Below, one piece after another: positions 15,501 through 30,300 of a DNA stretch of 64,000 nucleotides. This DNA is from Siphlonurus alternatus. Taxonomy: Eukaryota > Arthropoda > Insecta > Ephemeroptera > Siphlonuridae. The stretch is from assembly GCA_949825025.1 (NCBI GenBank), contig OX463781.1:7706148-7770147 (forward strand), given 5' to 3'. The notes beneath the pieces are model-generated. The model was given only the letters and a program-made list of their open reading frames with translations, had not been told where the DNA came from and made no database searches. The position numbers and the translations under genes were made by a program. The number at the start of each line of letters is the position of its first letter. The first letter of the stretch is position 1.

Positions 15501-18500
15501 TGATGTTATAAGAAAAAACATCTTCTCATATTATGTATTGTAAAATGGTAAAATCAATGTATATATAAAATATAATTATGCGGAAATAAAATATAGATGT
15601 TCCACTTCAGGATCAGGGTTATAATTATGATAATCCATCCCATGCAATGGAGCATCGTCAGAAGGAGCAATTTATTAGAAGTGTCACAATTTTTAAGTCT
15701 AGACCAATATTATTTTGTATATAATTATTTGCCATAATTTGTGATATAACGCATCATTGACTAAAATTTGATATTTTCTAAAACGAAAAATTGGATGTCA
15801 GTTAATTTCAAATATAAAAAGAAATTAATCGTGCAATACAATCTGAGTATTATAGCGCGCATTCTCCCTATTTCTTTATTTTGAACATTGAAATTTATGT
15901 TTCAAGTCATTAATTGAATCGTGATTAAAAAATTACATGAATTTAATATATAATAGAAAATATTATATGATTGTTATTCTGCATTATTTATTGATAAAAT
16001 TCACTACCCTCTAACAGTTATTAGTGCTTATATAATTCAATAACCAAATAATAATCCAGTTATACAATTAAAAATTTTAACTTGGAGTTCTAAATAATTA
16101 ACTGACTATAAAAGTACCGTGTAAAAATACACTTTATATACATATACATATTATATTCATCACATCATGATTTTCATGTGCATACTTGTCTATGTTTCAT
16201 CAGGTATTGTTTTACATAAATGTTAACTATTATAAATATATTTCATGCATAATCATGATAGAGTTTAATCGATTATGTAAATAGCAAGAGTAGTATGGTT
16301 TGTACATATTTTATCAGTAAAACTAAAACATTTACCTTCTTCCGATTAGTAATAATTTAAAATAATAGCTAAGACTTGCGTCACTTGCTTCATTTTGTAC
16401 AACATTTTTTTATTAGAATATTAAAACATTAAAAGTTAAATTTAGAAACTCGTCATAAACAAATTTACCCTTGATATTTTCAGCTTTTAAGAATTTTATA
16501 GACATGCGTTACATTTATTAAAAATTATAAATTATTTCAATTTTTAATATTTACACATAGAAAATATTTTCCAAACTTCTAAATAAATTCACGGTAAAAT
16601 ATGTACGATCAAATGATGTCTTTTGTTATAAAAATAGAACTAAGAAGGCACGCCTATCTACTTTTATATTATTTAAAAATATGTGTCACTATAGGATTAA
16701 AGTAAAATAATCATAAAATAAAATCACAATGCTAAAAAATTTTTGTCGAAAAAACCGGTACCTTAATATACAAGTAAAAGCATTAGGCAAAATAGAAATA
16801 GGATAGATATAAATTTATTCAAAGTTTTTTACAACCATTACCATATTCTGTCAATTCTAATCTAAAGGCCATCAGAACAACGTAAAATATCTGCATATTA
16901 ATATCACTAACGTTTGTGTTAGAATCCTTTTTTTTTAATGGTATATATTGCTCAAAAGAGAACGTTAATTTTCACAAAGCCTCTTTAAGTATGAGCAGAA
17001 ACAAGGTGCCAAGAGATTTATAATGTGGCAAAAGAACGATAATTTAGCTAAGATGGTTTCCATAAATTGTTGCTCTTTCGTAACGTCAAGTAACTTCGTT
17101 TTTTAACTCAATACATCATTATTATTACGTGATTATGTAAAACAAGTGCAATGAATATGTGGTGTAATACGACATGAGAATTAATTATTTTATCTAAATA
17201 ATCATTAATGTGTTAATTTATTACTTAAATTTAAATTTAGCTTTTTGGAAGCATTTTTCGACAACTTTTTGTCTCACAAAGCAAGGAAAGTGACACAGTT
17301 TTTTTTTTTTTTTTCATTTCGCTTATTAGTAGATTCAAAAACATTTTTCTTGCAATATTTGTGTACATATCATTACTGCATGAATCTTTGTGTACAGACA
17401 ATTACAAAAATTTACTGACAGAAAGATGTGTATAATTGTGTAAGTAAATTTATTTTCTGATTAATATTTGATTAATGTATTGAAAATAACATGTCAATCA
17501 TGCAAAAAGAAATTATTCTTTCTATCAGAGTGAGCAATGTGTACCTTTATAGTTCAAATGAAATATTATAATTCACAAGAAAATAATTATTGCAAGAGAT
17601 ATAAAACATATAATACTGCGGAGCAATACAGCTAATATATAAGTAACATTAGTTGCATATAAATAATAAATAATAATGTCTATAACTTATAGCAATATAA
17701 TATTTTTTCTCATGCATAAAATGTTTAAAAAAAATTGCCATATATAATGCAATATTTTTATGTAAAAAATTGCAAGTATAACTCAATATGGTCATGATTG
17801 ATCCAACATAATTTTTTTACATCATAATAATTGCTATAATATAAGATTGCAGTAAATCCATTTGAAATGCAGCAGTGGACACGAAGAGAAAGTGCATAAA
17901 TAATTACTGCAGTCGATCAGAGAGAATGCACTTCTTTGGTTGCATCAGTAAAATGCACTTTTGTGATCTCGACAATTCTATGTACAGTCTCTGAATATTT
18001 AAATATAACATCTTATCATGATCAAATGTTGTTGCAAAATTATATGCGAAAAGAAATTCAATATAAAAGACAATCTCTATGCATATGGTCTTATTATTGC
18101 AAGTATGGAAGCTATGTGATTTTTTTTCTAATATGATTTGATCCTCGTTACACCTCAAAATATAAATCTGGCAACGCATCATGTTCACCTGAATTTTCAG
18201 GTCAGTTATTTTTATTTTATTTTTTTTAAGCAAACATATTTGTCTTAATTTTCATAACCTGAGGTTCTTAATCTATAATTTACAGAATGTTATTGATATA
18301 ATACAGTAATTTGTGTGAAAATAAATTTACCAATACATAAAAATTTGCAATTTACATGATTTTCTAATAATACTATAGTTAAATATTATTGTCCACGAAT
18401 AGTTTATGACAGTTCAATTATCAATAGATACGGTAAAAAAATATGTATATTTTTATAATTTTTGTGCAAAACTAAATACAGCTACAAAATCTTCGGTTGC

Positions 18501-19541
18501 TTGTACATCAAATTATGATAAATGGTATTGTGGAGGCTGGGTCAAAATGTCAACATATTCTTATCAGTCGTCTTAATTTAATTCTTAAGAGACTGAAAGG
18601 GTCTGAAATATTGATTTATTTTATTAATTGACTGAAAATCCGCAGCTGATATTGGCAATGAGAGATGACCAAGGTTTTGAGTGCGGCTGTACTTAATAAT
18701 GATGAAGAGTTGGTCACTTGGAGACGAACTTTCTATGCACAATTTACTGCCTGATGTACTGGACATTGAACTCACTGTCAGTAATAAAAAAGGAACTTCT
18801 AAGAGAAAAGCGTCGTTTTGAAATGAAAATTGCGTCTTAATTTTTTATTATTTCTAAAGGTACAAATTTAAATATTATTAGACCTATTATAAATATATGT
18901 TTATTACTTTATGAGCAGCTATTAATTAGATAGTCGAATTATGGAAGCAGGCAAGTTTCACTGATTTTATTTGTAACTATAATGCCATGACATATCCATA
19001 GTTTATGTAAATTTTTCATCTCGAAACACGAAGAGCTTCTAAATATTCTTTTATTATTGCATTATATTGTTATAAATTTAAATAAATATGAGTTCTATAT
19101 AACAAAACTCTAAGCAATGCTTTCTATTGTTTAAATTAGGGAAATTTATTTTATATGAGAATCACTGCATGCATGATTGAACTTTTAAAATATTCAATAA
19201 CTTATTTAGCTGTATACTATGCAATATGTTAAATATTAATTAAAAGTGTACACATATTAATGAGACCATCAGAGCTGTTTAATTATACTGAAACTTCCCA
19301 TTATATCTAATGTTATTTAATATTTTGTTTTATAAATTTTGCATCTCACGAACTCGTTTACTATCACATTTTTTTTTTTTTAAAAGCAGTGAAAAAATCG
19401 TTTTATGTAGATTTGTAGAATTGTAGAATTTAGGAAAAAAACTACGTCGTCAAAATGAATTTATATAAAATATAATTAACTAATAAAATTATAATATTTA
19501 CCAACTTACAAAGAGGGTTATCTTCTTCCAGTTCCGAGGTA

Positions 19542-19589
19542 TGACGTCACATGACTCACACCTCGGCTGACGTGACCTCAAGTTGACCT
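19542..19589. promoter_or_regulatory. CRE plus DR5 nuclear-receptor element
   Basis: TGACGTCA (19542-19549) is followed by TGACCT-CAAGT-TGACCT (19573-19589), which on the minus strand is a DR5 of AGGTCA half-sites. The surrounding GC-richer island runs from about 19530 to 19660. Confidence 0.4.
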
Positions 19590-21698
19590 CCACCTGGACG
19601 CTTGTAAGGGCCACTCGACCTGACAGGTGCTGATGAAATCAAGCTGCGATGCCATCAGATAAGAGAAAGGGTGATATTTTTTCCATACTTTGAAAGAGAA
19701 ATTAAAGTAATAACATTTAGTAAAGATGGTAAAGTCGTATCTGACATAAATGTGAGTTTCGTTACCTCGGGAGTAAGCCATCAAGAGTTTTATACCTGCA
19801 TGGTGTAAAATGTGTTTTCAAAGTCTACGTGCTCCATGAAGATTTTTTACTTGCATGTTGCTGACCATGGGTGACAGTCTGTAGTTTCTATGAATATCAT
19901 TGTAGCTAATGTATTTTATCTTGTCTTCTTGCCTTCACTGTAGAAAAAATTATTGATTATATGATATATTATTATCTTTTATAATATCATATAATTATGA
20001 TTATGATATAACTATTATCTTTTATTATTACATTTATTTTCTTGCAGTGCTCTCAAAATAGGATAGAATAAAATATTACAAAAATTGTAAGAGATTAATG
20101 ATCAAATTGATTTTTTTGAGTTACATAGGTTTGATAATTAATGTGGCTACAGAAATGTATTTAAATTTTACAATTAATTCAATCTTGAATAAAAAAAATG
20201 CCATGTAATATCTCAAAATGGGTTTGTTTTGTTTCATAAGCTTAACTAACAGCATATCACATTTTCAAAGGTATATAGCATATGTTACAAAATTATACTA
20301 TACAGTATTTATAATGCATACATATTACTATGGCTAACGGCATATATAATATAATATGAATGTGAGAAAAGGAAAAGGATATCTATATTTTTGAATCTGA
20401 TAGAATCAAATACTGTGTTTAATTTGTGTAAGAAATTTCTTCATATATACATAATGTTAAATCCAACATTTTGAGGGGGTGACGATATATTTATGTTTTT
20501 GGTGTCTTGATGTCGATAAGTAGTATAATGTATTTAGTCTGTATTAAATCTGAAGTTATTATATTGTACTTTCTCTGAAAATGTTTTGATTATATGGTGA
20601 AGTTGCAATCTACACGTATTTAAGGATTATAAAACACTTAATTTAGCGTGAAATCATCATACTGTTGTTGTTAGCCATGTGTATATATTATATTTTTAAG
20701 TGGTAAGAAAAATACTGAATTTTAATATGCATCACGATTTTTGAAAATTACTGTTATTGAGATGGTTGATATTTTTACAAACTTTTGCAATCGTTCCTTG
20801 ATTCCCAAATATAGTTAACCTCTAACGATTTATGTGTTATAATAATCTCTCAACAGTTTGATCTTTGTTGGTAGTAGAAAAATACTTTAATAAAAAAAAT
20901 ATTTATAGGTTAGTAATAATTCAACGCACCATTCTTTATTATATGGCACCATCAACAATTAAAATAAATCGTATATTTTGTAGCACATGAAAAGTATTCA
21001 ATAATTTATTTCTTTCTATTATTAAAAATTATTATTTATTATGAATCCAATATATTTTTAACATGTCACCATTTTCATAACATTAAAAGAAAAAAATCTG
21101 ATCAGATGGAGATGTACGAGTATAGTACACTTTGAATAATCATGCATAACGATGCATGTTATAGAAGAACATACAATGACGTAAAAACAATGAGAAAAAC
21201 ATTAACTGTTTCCCTGACAAGAGCAAGTACATAATATACTATAATACGTTTCATGAGAATGACTAAGACATTTGAAGAATAAGTTATTTCTTACAGTAAT
21301 GATATAATTGTAGCATTATAATAATAATGATTACGTGAGTTGTAAGCAAAATACCTTACAAGCAATTCTCCTTGTCAAGTACAAAAATCTATTTCTAATT
21401 ATACTATAACAAGAGGAAATGCCAACGTTTGCAAAATTCACACCATAATTGCCAGGCAGAAGATTTTTAACACTTTCTCAAATATTTACATTACAACCGA
21501 CTCTATGCTGGTAGCAAAGTTGTTTTTTTAACAAGTTAATAATGTATATAGGAACATGAAATTTCAGTAAATTATACCCTGGGAAATTATAACAGCTGAT
21601 TATGATTCATAGATATAGAAATCATCAGAACGAACATTTTAATTAATATAACATACTTCTTTTTAACGAATAAATTTGTTATTACATATACATTACAT

Positions 21699-21704
<6 letters not shown>

Positions 21705-21740
<36 letters not shown>
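21705..21740. repeat. (TA)n microsatellite
   Basis: About 36 bases of alternating TA, bounded by CATG on each side so the whole block is palindromic. Confidence 0.95.
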
Positions 21741-21743
<3 letters not shown>

Positions 21744-22427
21744 GATGCTGTTAAAAATATTAAATACCTTTTTTATTTTTTTTATAATGTTACAAGAAAA
21801 GACATGCATCTACTGGATGTCAAGCTAAAAAAAGTAAAATAAAATACTTTAATTACACACTTCAAAATTTATTTTTTTTAGAGCTTTCTCTTTATGAAGT
21901 GATGCAGTACGGTACATAAGAAATTAATATAAAGAAAGGACCAAAATCTGGATGCTGGATCTGATCGACAACTTTCTGCCTCTCTCCTCAGCTAGTCTTA
22001 TCTGCTCTCTCGTTTCTGTTCTTTACTGTAATACTTTTATGACTTTATACATTATTGACAAAACAAGTTTACATTAAATAATATGTTTATATGTTGATAA
22101 ATGATATTAAATCAAAAATATTAAAAAGTCTTTTAATATACAAATTACATGAAAAATATGAAAATGTTTTACGACGGTAGTAAAAAATCTGCTGTTGAAA
22201 TTAAGTTTAATATTCAATATTATTAAAATAACTCACCTTAAACTTGAACCTCATAATTATGTTTTTAATTTTCATAATTTGTCTTGCAGGAAAATAAAAT
22301 TTTGATAAGTCGATATTGATAAGATTATAAAAACAAAATAATTAATTATTTTAGTGGATAACCATTAACTAGAATAAAAACCTAAGAGTTTTGTGTTCAG
22401 TTGTTTTCTATCTAGATGCATTTTGCC

Positions 22428-22727
22428 AAAATGGACAACCTTCTTGAATTTTTTTTTGTTGTATATTTGGATAGAGGACCTCGAGTTATGCATTGTCAAT
22501 ATTTTTTTGAACCCTCTAACATCCTTAAAATCATGCTGCAAAACGCTGTGACGTCATAGTCATGCAATTATTGAACACGCAAGCATAGAGAACTGCGTTG
22601 CATGACTATGACGTAACAGCGTTTTTCCCCTCGATTTTGAGGGTGTTAGAGGGTTAAAAAAAAGATATAAAAATGGTCCTTTATCCAAATATGCGATACA
22701 AAAATTTCATGAAGGTTTGTCCATTTT
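22428..22727. mobile_element. Foldback MITE, family C
   Basis: About 300 bp with interrupted complementary arms: AAAATGGACAA at the left and TTGTCCATTTT at the right; TATTTGGATA facing TATCCAAATA; AACCCTCTAACA facing TGTTAGAGGGTT; and an inner pair around CATAGTCATGCAA. The loop is at about 22566-22594. A CRE palindrome (22549-22556) lies in the left inner arm; the right arm has lost one base of it. No coding capacity and no clear target duplication. Divergence between arms suggests an old insertion. Confidence 0.8.
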
Positions 22728-23436
22728 AAACTTTTATAAGAATAAGAATTTTCCATTAAAATAAAAAATAATAATAAAAAACTCTAAAAATAAAAAAGTA
22801 CCCACATTTTTAAGGTTTCATATCTTATATTTCTGAAGGTTTTATACTGCATATAGTAATGTTATGTACAAAAGCAAAGTGTTGGTGTTCCGTAAAACTT
22901 ATTTAATTGCTTGAGGGATTGCAAAAAAGAAAATAAAAAATAGAGAAAAAATTGTAATGCATGTTTTCTATCAATTATGCATGTTCAAAGCATAACTTAT
23001 AAACGTAAAACATAAAAATTTAATTTAATGTTATTACTCATGCACGTATATATATACTTAAGAGCGTAAGACTCTGACGATGCACTTTCTCACTTGCTAA
23101 TTTTTCCTCCTCTTTTCTTCTTCTTCTTCTTCTTTTTTTTTTTTTTAAACCTGATGGATTTTTATACTAGGAAAAATGTATTTTTTTTATAACTTTTAAG
23201 TATTTTCGTGCATGATAGGGAGTTCTTATAAAGTGTATATAGTGTTCTTATAATTGATTTTTCTTATATTTACGAGTTTAGTGCATATTCTAATATTAAA
23301 TTATTTATTAATTATGTTTATTAAATTATTTGAATAAAATTAGCATAATATAAAATTATGAGCAAAATAAAAAATTAATTTGCAATTTGAATTATGGTAG
23401 GTTATTAATACTAATATAATACTAATATAGTATTAC

Positions 23437-23440
<4 letters not shown>

Positions 23441-23528
<88 letters not shown>
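23441..23528. repeat. (CT)n microsatellite
   Basis: About 88 bases of CT repeats with one CTAT interruption. It ends about 110 bases before a GC-richer stretch containing a TGACGTCA site. Confidence 0.97.
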
Positions 23529-23532
<4 letters not shown>

Positions 23533-25276
23533 CACCAAGACCACCTAAAATTGCACTTTCTTCGAGTCATGTGGTGAATTATTGTTTTAATTTGAAAATG
23601 TGAAGTAAAATGAATGATTTGCATGCAGAATCATCAACAATGACGTCACTGCAAACGTTAGAAAGACTGACGGAGGGAAACTCCAGAGACTAAAAGTTCA
23701 GTAAATCAATACCTATTTAAAAAAACATCTACGTCGTTTGTTTTGTGTAATTTTCCCATAGTAATTTATTTTTTACCTACTTGTGTATTGAAAATTTATT
23801 ATTTCAATGAACATTACTTCAAGTTTTAAACAAAAACTAAACGTTTTCTTTTGTTGTGAACACACTTGAGTGACCATGTTTTTTCTCATCGTAATATCAT
23901 TTTACTAACATATATTGCATTACTGAGCAATATTGAATGATCATTCATCCAAACAACTGACAAAAAAATAAGATGCAAAGTTTGTTCCCGCTATGAAATA
24001 TAATGATTTTTCACAGGTGAATAGCCCAGCCATTTCTTGGTTGTAGTCATGACAAGCAACTTATTGTTAGTAAAGAGTATTTGTTCTCGAATTAAAAATT
24101 ATTTAATTTGTTTGATCTATAACTATATAGTGTTTGATTATTAGTAGCATATTTATTAGCAATTACTAAAAATTACACATCTTAATGATTGAGACAGGAA
24201 GTTAATTATACTGTATATCATGTCCAATCTAGATGAGAGGCAAAATTTCATTGGTATATACAAAATTGCTGAAGTACATGACGCGTCTTCTCAATTGCCT
24301 ATAATATAAGCTCCTAATTATTTTTTTAGTGTTTTCAAAGTAATTAAATGTGCATTATATGCATCAATACCTTGCGTTGGTTAGCAAAATTATAATAATA
24401 TTATGATAATAACATAATGTTATTATAATGATTTTTATCATCTCATAAAATCAGCTTATGATATTTATTTTATCTAGCAAGTTTAAGTTAAATCTTGTTT
24501 AATGATCTTATAACTCTTCATTATTAATTAATCTAATTATCAATTGGCCTATAAATATTTCAACACTTCATTTTAAGACCTTGTAAAACGTAACAACATT
24601 TTATCTTTCATGCCAATTTCAAGTGAACATTGAACATTCCGTATCACAATTCGTTATCAAATCACCTGATCTCGATATTAAATATCAGCTGTTCTCTCGT
24701 TGTTGCTAAAAATTTAATTATTCGACGCCGTCCGTCACTTTTTATTGATATTTATATACAATAAGAGGGTCACGATGTTTTTAATTGAAAAACGTAACAA
24801 CGTCTGTGAACATATTGTTGAAGCAAACTCGTAATAATTCATGATGATTTAAAACAGTTATATTTTTCAAAGGGACATAAAAGTAATGCTTTTTACTTTA
24901 AAAAAAAATAGAACAAAATAATAAAAGAGTAAATGTTAAATAATATTATATACAATATAATATATAGACATTTACAGACTGAAAAAAATTAATATGATAC
25001 AAAAAAAAAGTGTTAAAATTTTTACATGCATGTAAAGTAAAAAAACAATGATTCATTCATTCATTCTGAACACTGACGTTTTTACCTAAAAACGATTAGG
25101 GCAGACGTTTTTATCATGTGTTGTAACATATGGTAATATTCTTTTCGCATGACACTGTTATCAATTTAAACATTCATGAAAATTTAGTTCTTGTTATTAT
25201 TAATATTTTAAAATGTATGCTTGGAAAAATTGCTTATTTTAATCTCGATGGTTACCTCGGAACTGCACGAACTTAC

Positions 25277-25447
25277 CTTGATTTCGTGTGATTTGCTGAA
25301 ACTGCAGGTTCAAGAGGTACACATTTGTAAACTTGAAAAAGGCATCCCTTTTTTAGTGCAATGGTAGCGGTCTTTGATCATCCTCAAAAAGTTCAGTCGC
25401 CACGTCTTGCTATAACATTGCTTGGCTGCACTACTCGAAAACTGAGC
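25277..25447 (-). other. Candidate minus-strand noncoding first exon
   Basis: On the minus strand a TCAGTTTTCG initiator-like sequence (near 25440-25448) opens a GC-richer segment that ends in a perfect donor, AAG|GTAAGT (donor bases 25271-25276). Within it only very short ATG-initiated frames are present, so it would be 5' UTR. A transcript would run toward the left of the window. This rests on sequence signals alone; no downstream exon was identified. Confidence 0.22.
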
Positions 25448-25984
25448 AGGGGCAAACTTCGTGCTGTCTCGAGGTCTATGTACTTCAATATCGCAGAAAC
25501 ATGTAAACCCTATAAACCTACATGATATTTAATAGATCATTAATCTGTATTGACATAAAGGAAAATATTAGAGGAATAACAGCTGGAAATCATACGTCAG
25601 ATTCGCAATGAATTTACTTTATATATATAGTAATATAATATGAAAATAAATCAAATGACACTGCTAGATGAAAATCAAGATAATTGTACCGTACTTTCTG
25701 TTGTTAAGAACTATTTTATCTTATCTGAGCTATATTTAAAAAAAAGGCTTGATCGAATGTCTTTGCATTTTGTCATTTGCAATCTTTAAAAAAAATAGTT
25801 TCAAACCTTATTATTTATAGAATCATGTTTCAATTCAAGCGCTCAAACACATGATCATTCATTCAAACAAGTGTGCATAATAAAACGAGCCTCAACAATA
25901 AATATGATTATCATGTTAGCACTCACTGTCAGCTGTCAGAGACACAATGTCGCACGTAGCTGCAGGTAAATCACAACAATGAGG

Positions 25985-26110
25985 GTCACGTGACTGCATT
26001 AATATTATTTACGTACTGAATGTCTGAGACGTCACTTTTTGCCTGCACAGTGTTCACTGTGACGTCAGAAGTGGGCGTGGCATGGCCCTCGTCAATCACG
26101 AGTAGTCCTT
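25985..26110. promoter_or_regulatory. Candidate regulatory island: CLEAR-type E-box, CRE, KLF-like box
   Basis: GTCACGTGAC at 25985-25994, GACGTCAC near 26029-26036, TGACGTCA at 26060-26067 and a GTGGGCGTGGC KLF/GC-box-like motif near 26072-26082, in a GC-richer stretch bounded by AT-rich DNA. The motif density suggests an enhancer or promoter; no transcript is evident. Confidence 0.4.
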
Positions 26111-27107
26111 CTGCCACGAGGGATATTTAGCAGACAAATGTATGGCAAGTCGAACGCATTTTAATTTGATTTCCATGCAATAAAAATAATTATATTTACT
26201 ATCTTAATTGCTAACTCTAAATAATATTAAAATCAGAATTTTTTTAAGATAACCCGAAAACAATTCAAATTCGCTCGTATATTTATATATTATCATATAT
26301 GAAATTAAATAAATTAATATTACAAATTTAAATTCAGATTATGTATATATTGAAATGAAGAATATATAAAATTTATATTTTAATTTTATAATATAAATGT
26401 ATCCATAATACTTTGTATTTTACAATTCTTATAACTTTGAATGGAAAATAAATTAAATATTAGATATGTAAACCCTGTAATAATATTGTTTCATCAGTTT
26501 AATATATCTAATGTATAATATACTACTGTTATAAAGTTAATTTACCTTTCTTCTACTATAACAAGTATTAAATATGTATTTATTCATATTTCAAATGTAT
26601 ACATAACTATGTATGAAATACATTATATAAACTGTTCTTCATTGTTCTTTTTTCTTTTAATAAAGTCTGCATAATGATAAGAATTAAGGCTTAACCTGAG
26701 AAATTTGGACGAAAAATTCGCTACAACAGATTTTCTTCGAATTAATTTGGTGGACTCACAACAATCGTCAAATTATCTCTGAATTTTTTCGGAATTTTTT
26801 AACCGTTGGCTTAATTATAATTAATTTATTTAAATGAGAATTTTGTATCCTTCCAATGTTAAATTTGTTAATTAGCATTGCAAAAAAACTATACAACAGA
26901 TTCTTTTACTTTTTTTTTTTTTACTAAAACCTAATTTTTTAGACTATTTTTCTGAATTGTTTTCATATATTTTGAACCGTGGCGATGATCGTTTCCTATA
27001 TGTGATGAGAAATGTGGCAACGTTCTCAAGGACTGTTGTCACCACCCACTCCTAAAAATTTATGCGCATTCCAATGCAAACAGTGTTGCCACTATAGCCA
27101 CGCCTCT

Positions 27108-27116
27108 TGACCTTGA
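27108..27116 (-). promoter_or_regulatory. Extended nuclear-receptor half-site
   Basis: TCAAGGTCA on the minus strand, the consensus for monomer-binding receptors of the FTZ-F1/ERR type, in the GC-richer stretch just before the longest CT tract. Confidence 0.3.
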
Positions 27117-27173
27117 CAGACAAATTCTCAGGTTATACCTTAAATTGGTATATCCTGAATTAGATTTTCATAG

Positions 27174-27314
<141 letters not shown>

Positions 27315-30300
27315 GGCAGCAACACGTTGCCACTTTATCCTGGTGACTGGTGGCCATTACTGCAGCAATGAAACTGGACGGCGAGGAGCTGATTGAAACA
27401 GATGGACAGTCCTCTCTCAGATTGTGAATCACCCGACCTTACTTGAACTCGAACCCGTCAAGTTTGATGAAAATGGATCGCAACATGTGATAATAGCATC
27501 ATATTGAATTTACCGCCAGCTTTCACAGACACTTTTGACGTAAATTATTTATAAGTCTGTTCAAGAATAATGTATTGTCAGTATAATACGGTTGATTTCA
27601 TTTAAGTATCGCAGTACAATGAATCTAATATGTAAATCCACCCATTTAAAAACACTATTGCAGCTAAACAGTGTATAAAAAATAATCAATTTCATAAAAT
27701 GAAATGTATGAAAAATGTTCTAAATTATAAAATTTGTAGCACATATCAATTTTTAGTACTTCACAACAGCAAGTATTGATATAATTTGATATATTGATAT
27801 AGCTTATTCCAGTGGGTATATAGCAAAGTGGATCCACACACTATTCATAAAACATATTATTATATTGTGACAAGTGAGATCGATTCGAGGGCGAAGAAGG
27901 GGCTTTTTATGCAAGGCAAATATCTGTAGTCTACAACCTATTCTGCACTTTAATTTTACAGTGCGCATTTCCAGGTGGTATAATGTTGTTGCTTCTTTTT
28001 CTTGCAATTATTTTTGTTTTTATACAATTATATGATGTATATATATAATGTATAAACTGATATAAGGAGCATTATATTGATATAACATGCTACAAAATAA
28101 ATAAAATGTATCATAATGAATATGCTGCAATTTTTTAACGTATATATACATGTTTTAGATTTATGATATTTTTTGAATCACACAAAAACATATTAAATAA
28201 TTTTACTAATAAAAATCTTCAGTTTCTCAAGCAAATGTTAACACCTTTTTTATATATAAATTTCATGTTTTTTATCTTTAATTTAATTCAACTTAAGTAA
28301 TGGCTGAGAACCGTGTGATAGACGCTATTAATTACGACGTAATCACTTACGAGACTGGAGTATCTTCACGCTGTCACGCGTATATAATGTTCGTCATTTG
28401 TTTGATGCCAAGAGGTGCGTTCTGTTATATGAATGTTGTTCCGTCTTACAGCAGTGAAGAAAGGTTAAAAACAAAGTAACTTCAGCAACTGTATGGAATT
28501 ATAAAGATTGCTATCATACAAAAGATTATGAAGATATATTGCTCAGGGGAATTTTACATTATTTGCTATTTTATTTTACATGCTGGTGTTGAGCCTAGGA
28601 TTTTAGTACAGTTTATATCATACATCACTGTCAATTCAATACTGTGCTGTACAATTGCATTTAATTGTTTATGTTGACTATAATATTATATGAGACCGCC
28701 AGATGCACACCAAGACATTTGAAGTTTCTGATAAGAGCTATTTTCCTTTTCTCTGTTGAGAGTGGTGAGCTTTATTGCAAATGTTATTTTTAATTTTTTG
28801 TGCCTTGCTGTAGTAACGTGTATCATTGAGAGCTACGTTTATTTTACAGTACTAGAAACCAATTGCACATCTATAGCAAATTAATTGAATTTTTTTGGAC
28901 CAGTCTAAAAGGAAATAAGAAGTCCGTCATGCTTGGTACATGCTTCCGTCAGCTGCATTATTTTCTACTTACGTTTCTTATCACAAAAAGTAGCTCGTCT
29001 TAATACGTTCAAGTACTAATTCTTAAACTTTCATAATTAAATCTTTGAATTTTATCTATAGTTCTATAGTTTATCTTTAATTTCGCGAAGAGAGTTCATT
29101 GTTTCATTTAATATTTATCTGTTCCAGCAACAGCAAAAGAAAAATTTAGTGATAATGGCATGGGTATTCCCTATATAGATTATTTATAGAACTTGTTTAA
29201 TATTAGTATTTCAAAGACCGAATCAAACCAGAAAGGCAGAAATAGAAGAAGCTAAAAATGTGTGCAAAAAAGTGCCTCAGATTTTTTTTTTATTTGCAAT
29301 TAATTTTAAGTTTAACTATTTTCATATTTAGAATGCAATAATGCATGATAATACAATAAAATACACAGTGACGTCACGAGATTTTCAAGTGGTTTCCAGT
29401 GTATAAACCACCGTCAATGCTTTGTGCAGTCGAGCGGTCCGTGCTCATCCAATCTGAATGACGTGTGTAGGTGGATACTGTCGATAAAAAGAGGATACAA
29501 GACGTTGATGGAGGCTTATACAGCGGCATGGTACCGTTCATGATGGTATTAATAATAATAACTTGGCGCTTTGTAATTATCTCGTATATGAAAGCTATTC
29601 ATTAGATCGTCCTTACACTAGCTGCTCAAAATACCATCCAGACCTTTCACATCAATTTGAGAGGCTCAATAATATAACTTGTATTAATTATAGCTTTTAA
29701 AACAAATAATTTTTAGATATTAATATTGTCAAATAGAATTATACACTCTGTTTTGTATTTTGACTTATTACAATAAAGTTGTATTACTCACTATTTGAAG
29801 ATATAATTATTTGCACTATCGCAATACATTCATTATAATTTATGGCATTATTTTAATTATTAATTAACTACTTGTTACTGCAGATTATTATTTTTAGTTT
29901 TAGTATGTACTTAGATAGATACTTTATGATTCTTACTAATTATACCGTAATTTTATTGCCCTTGATAATAAAAATATGCACATAATTTTATATTAAAAGT
30001 ATGCTTCATCACACGGTAATGTCAAAGACATTAATTAATGTATAATAAATATAACATGTTATATAATATGAGGTGTAATTTTATTGATTTTCATTAAAAT
30101 AATATTTTATCTATCAATATAATCTAACAGTATAATAATACGCACATATTATATGTATATTTAAATATGCCCTGCAAGAATTATTAAACTAGCTGGAAAT
30201 ATATTAAAGTTAATTAATTTTCTGATAGAAAATGTAATTTTTATAGGTAAGCATTACATCAATACAATATTGATAGCATGATATTTTGCAATGGGAAAAC

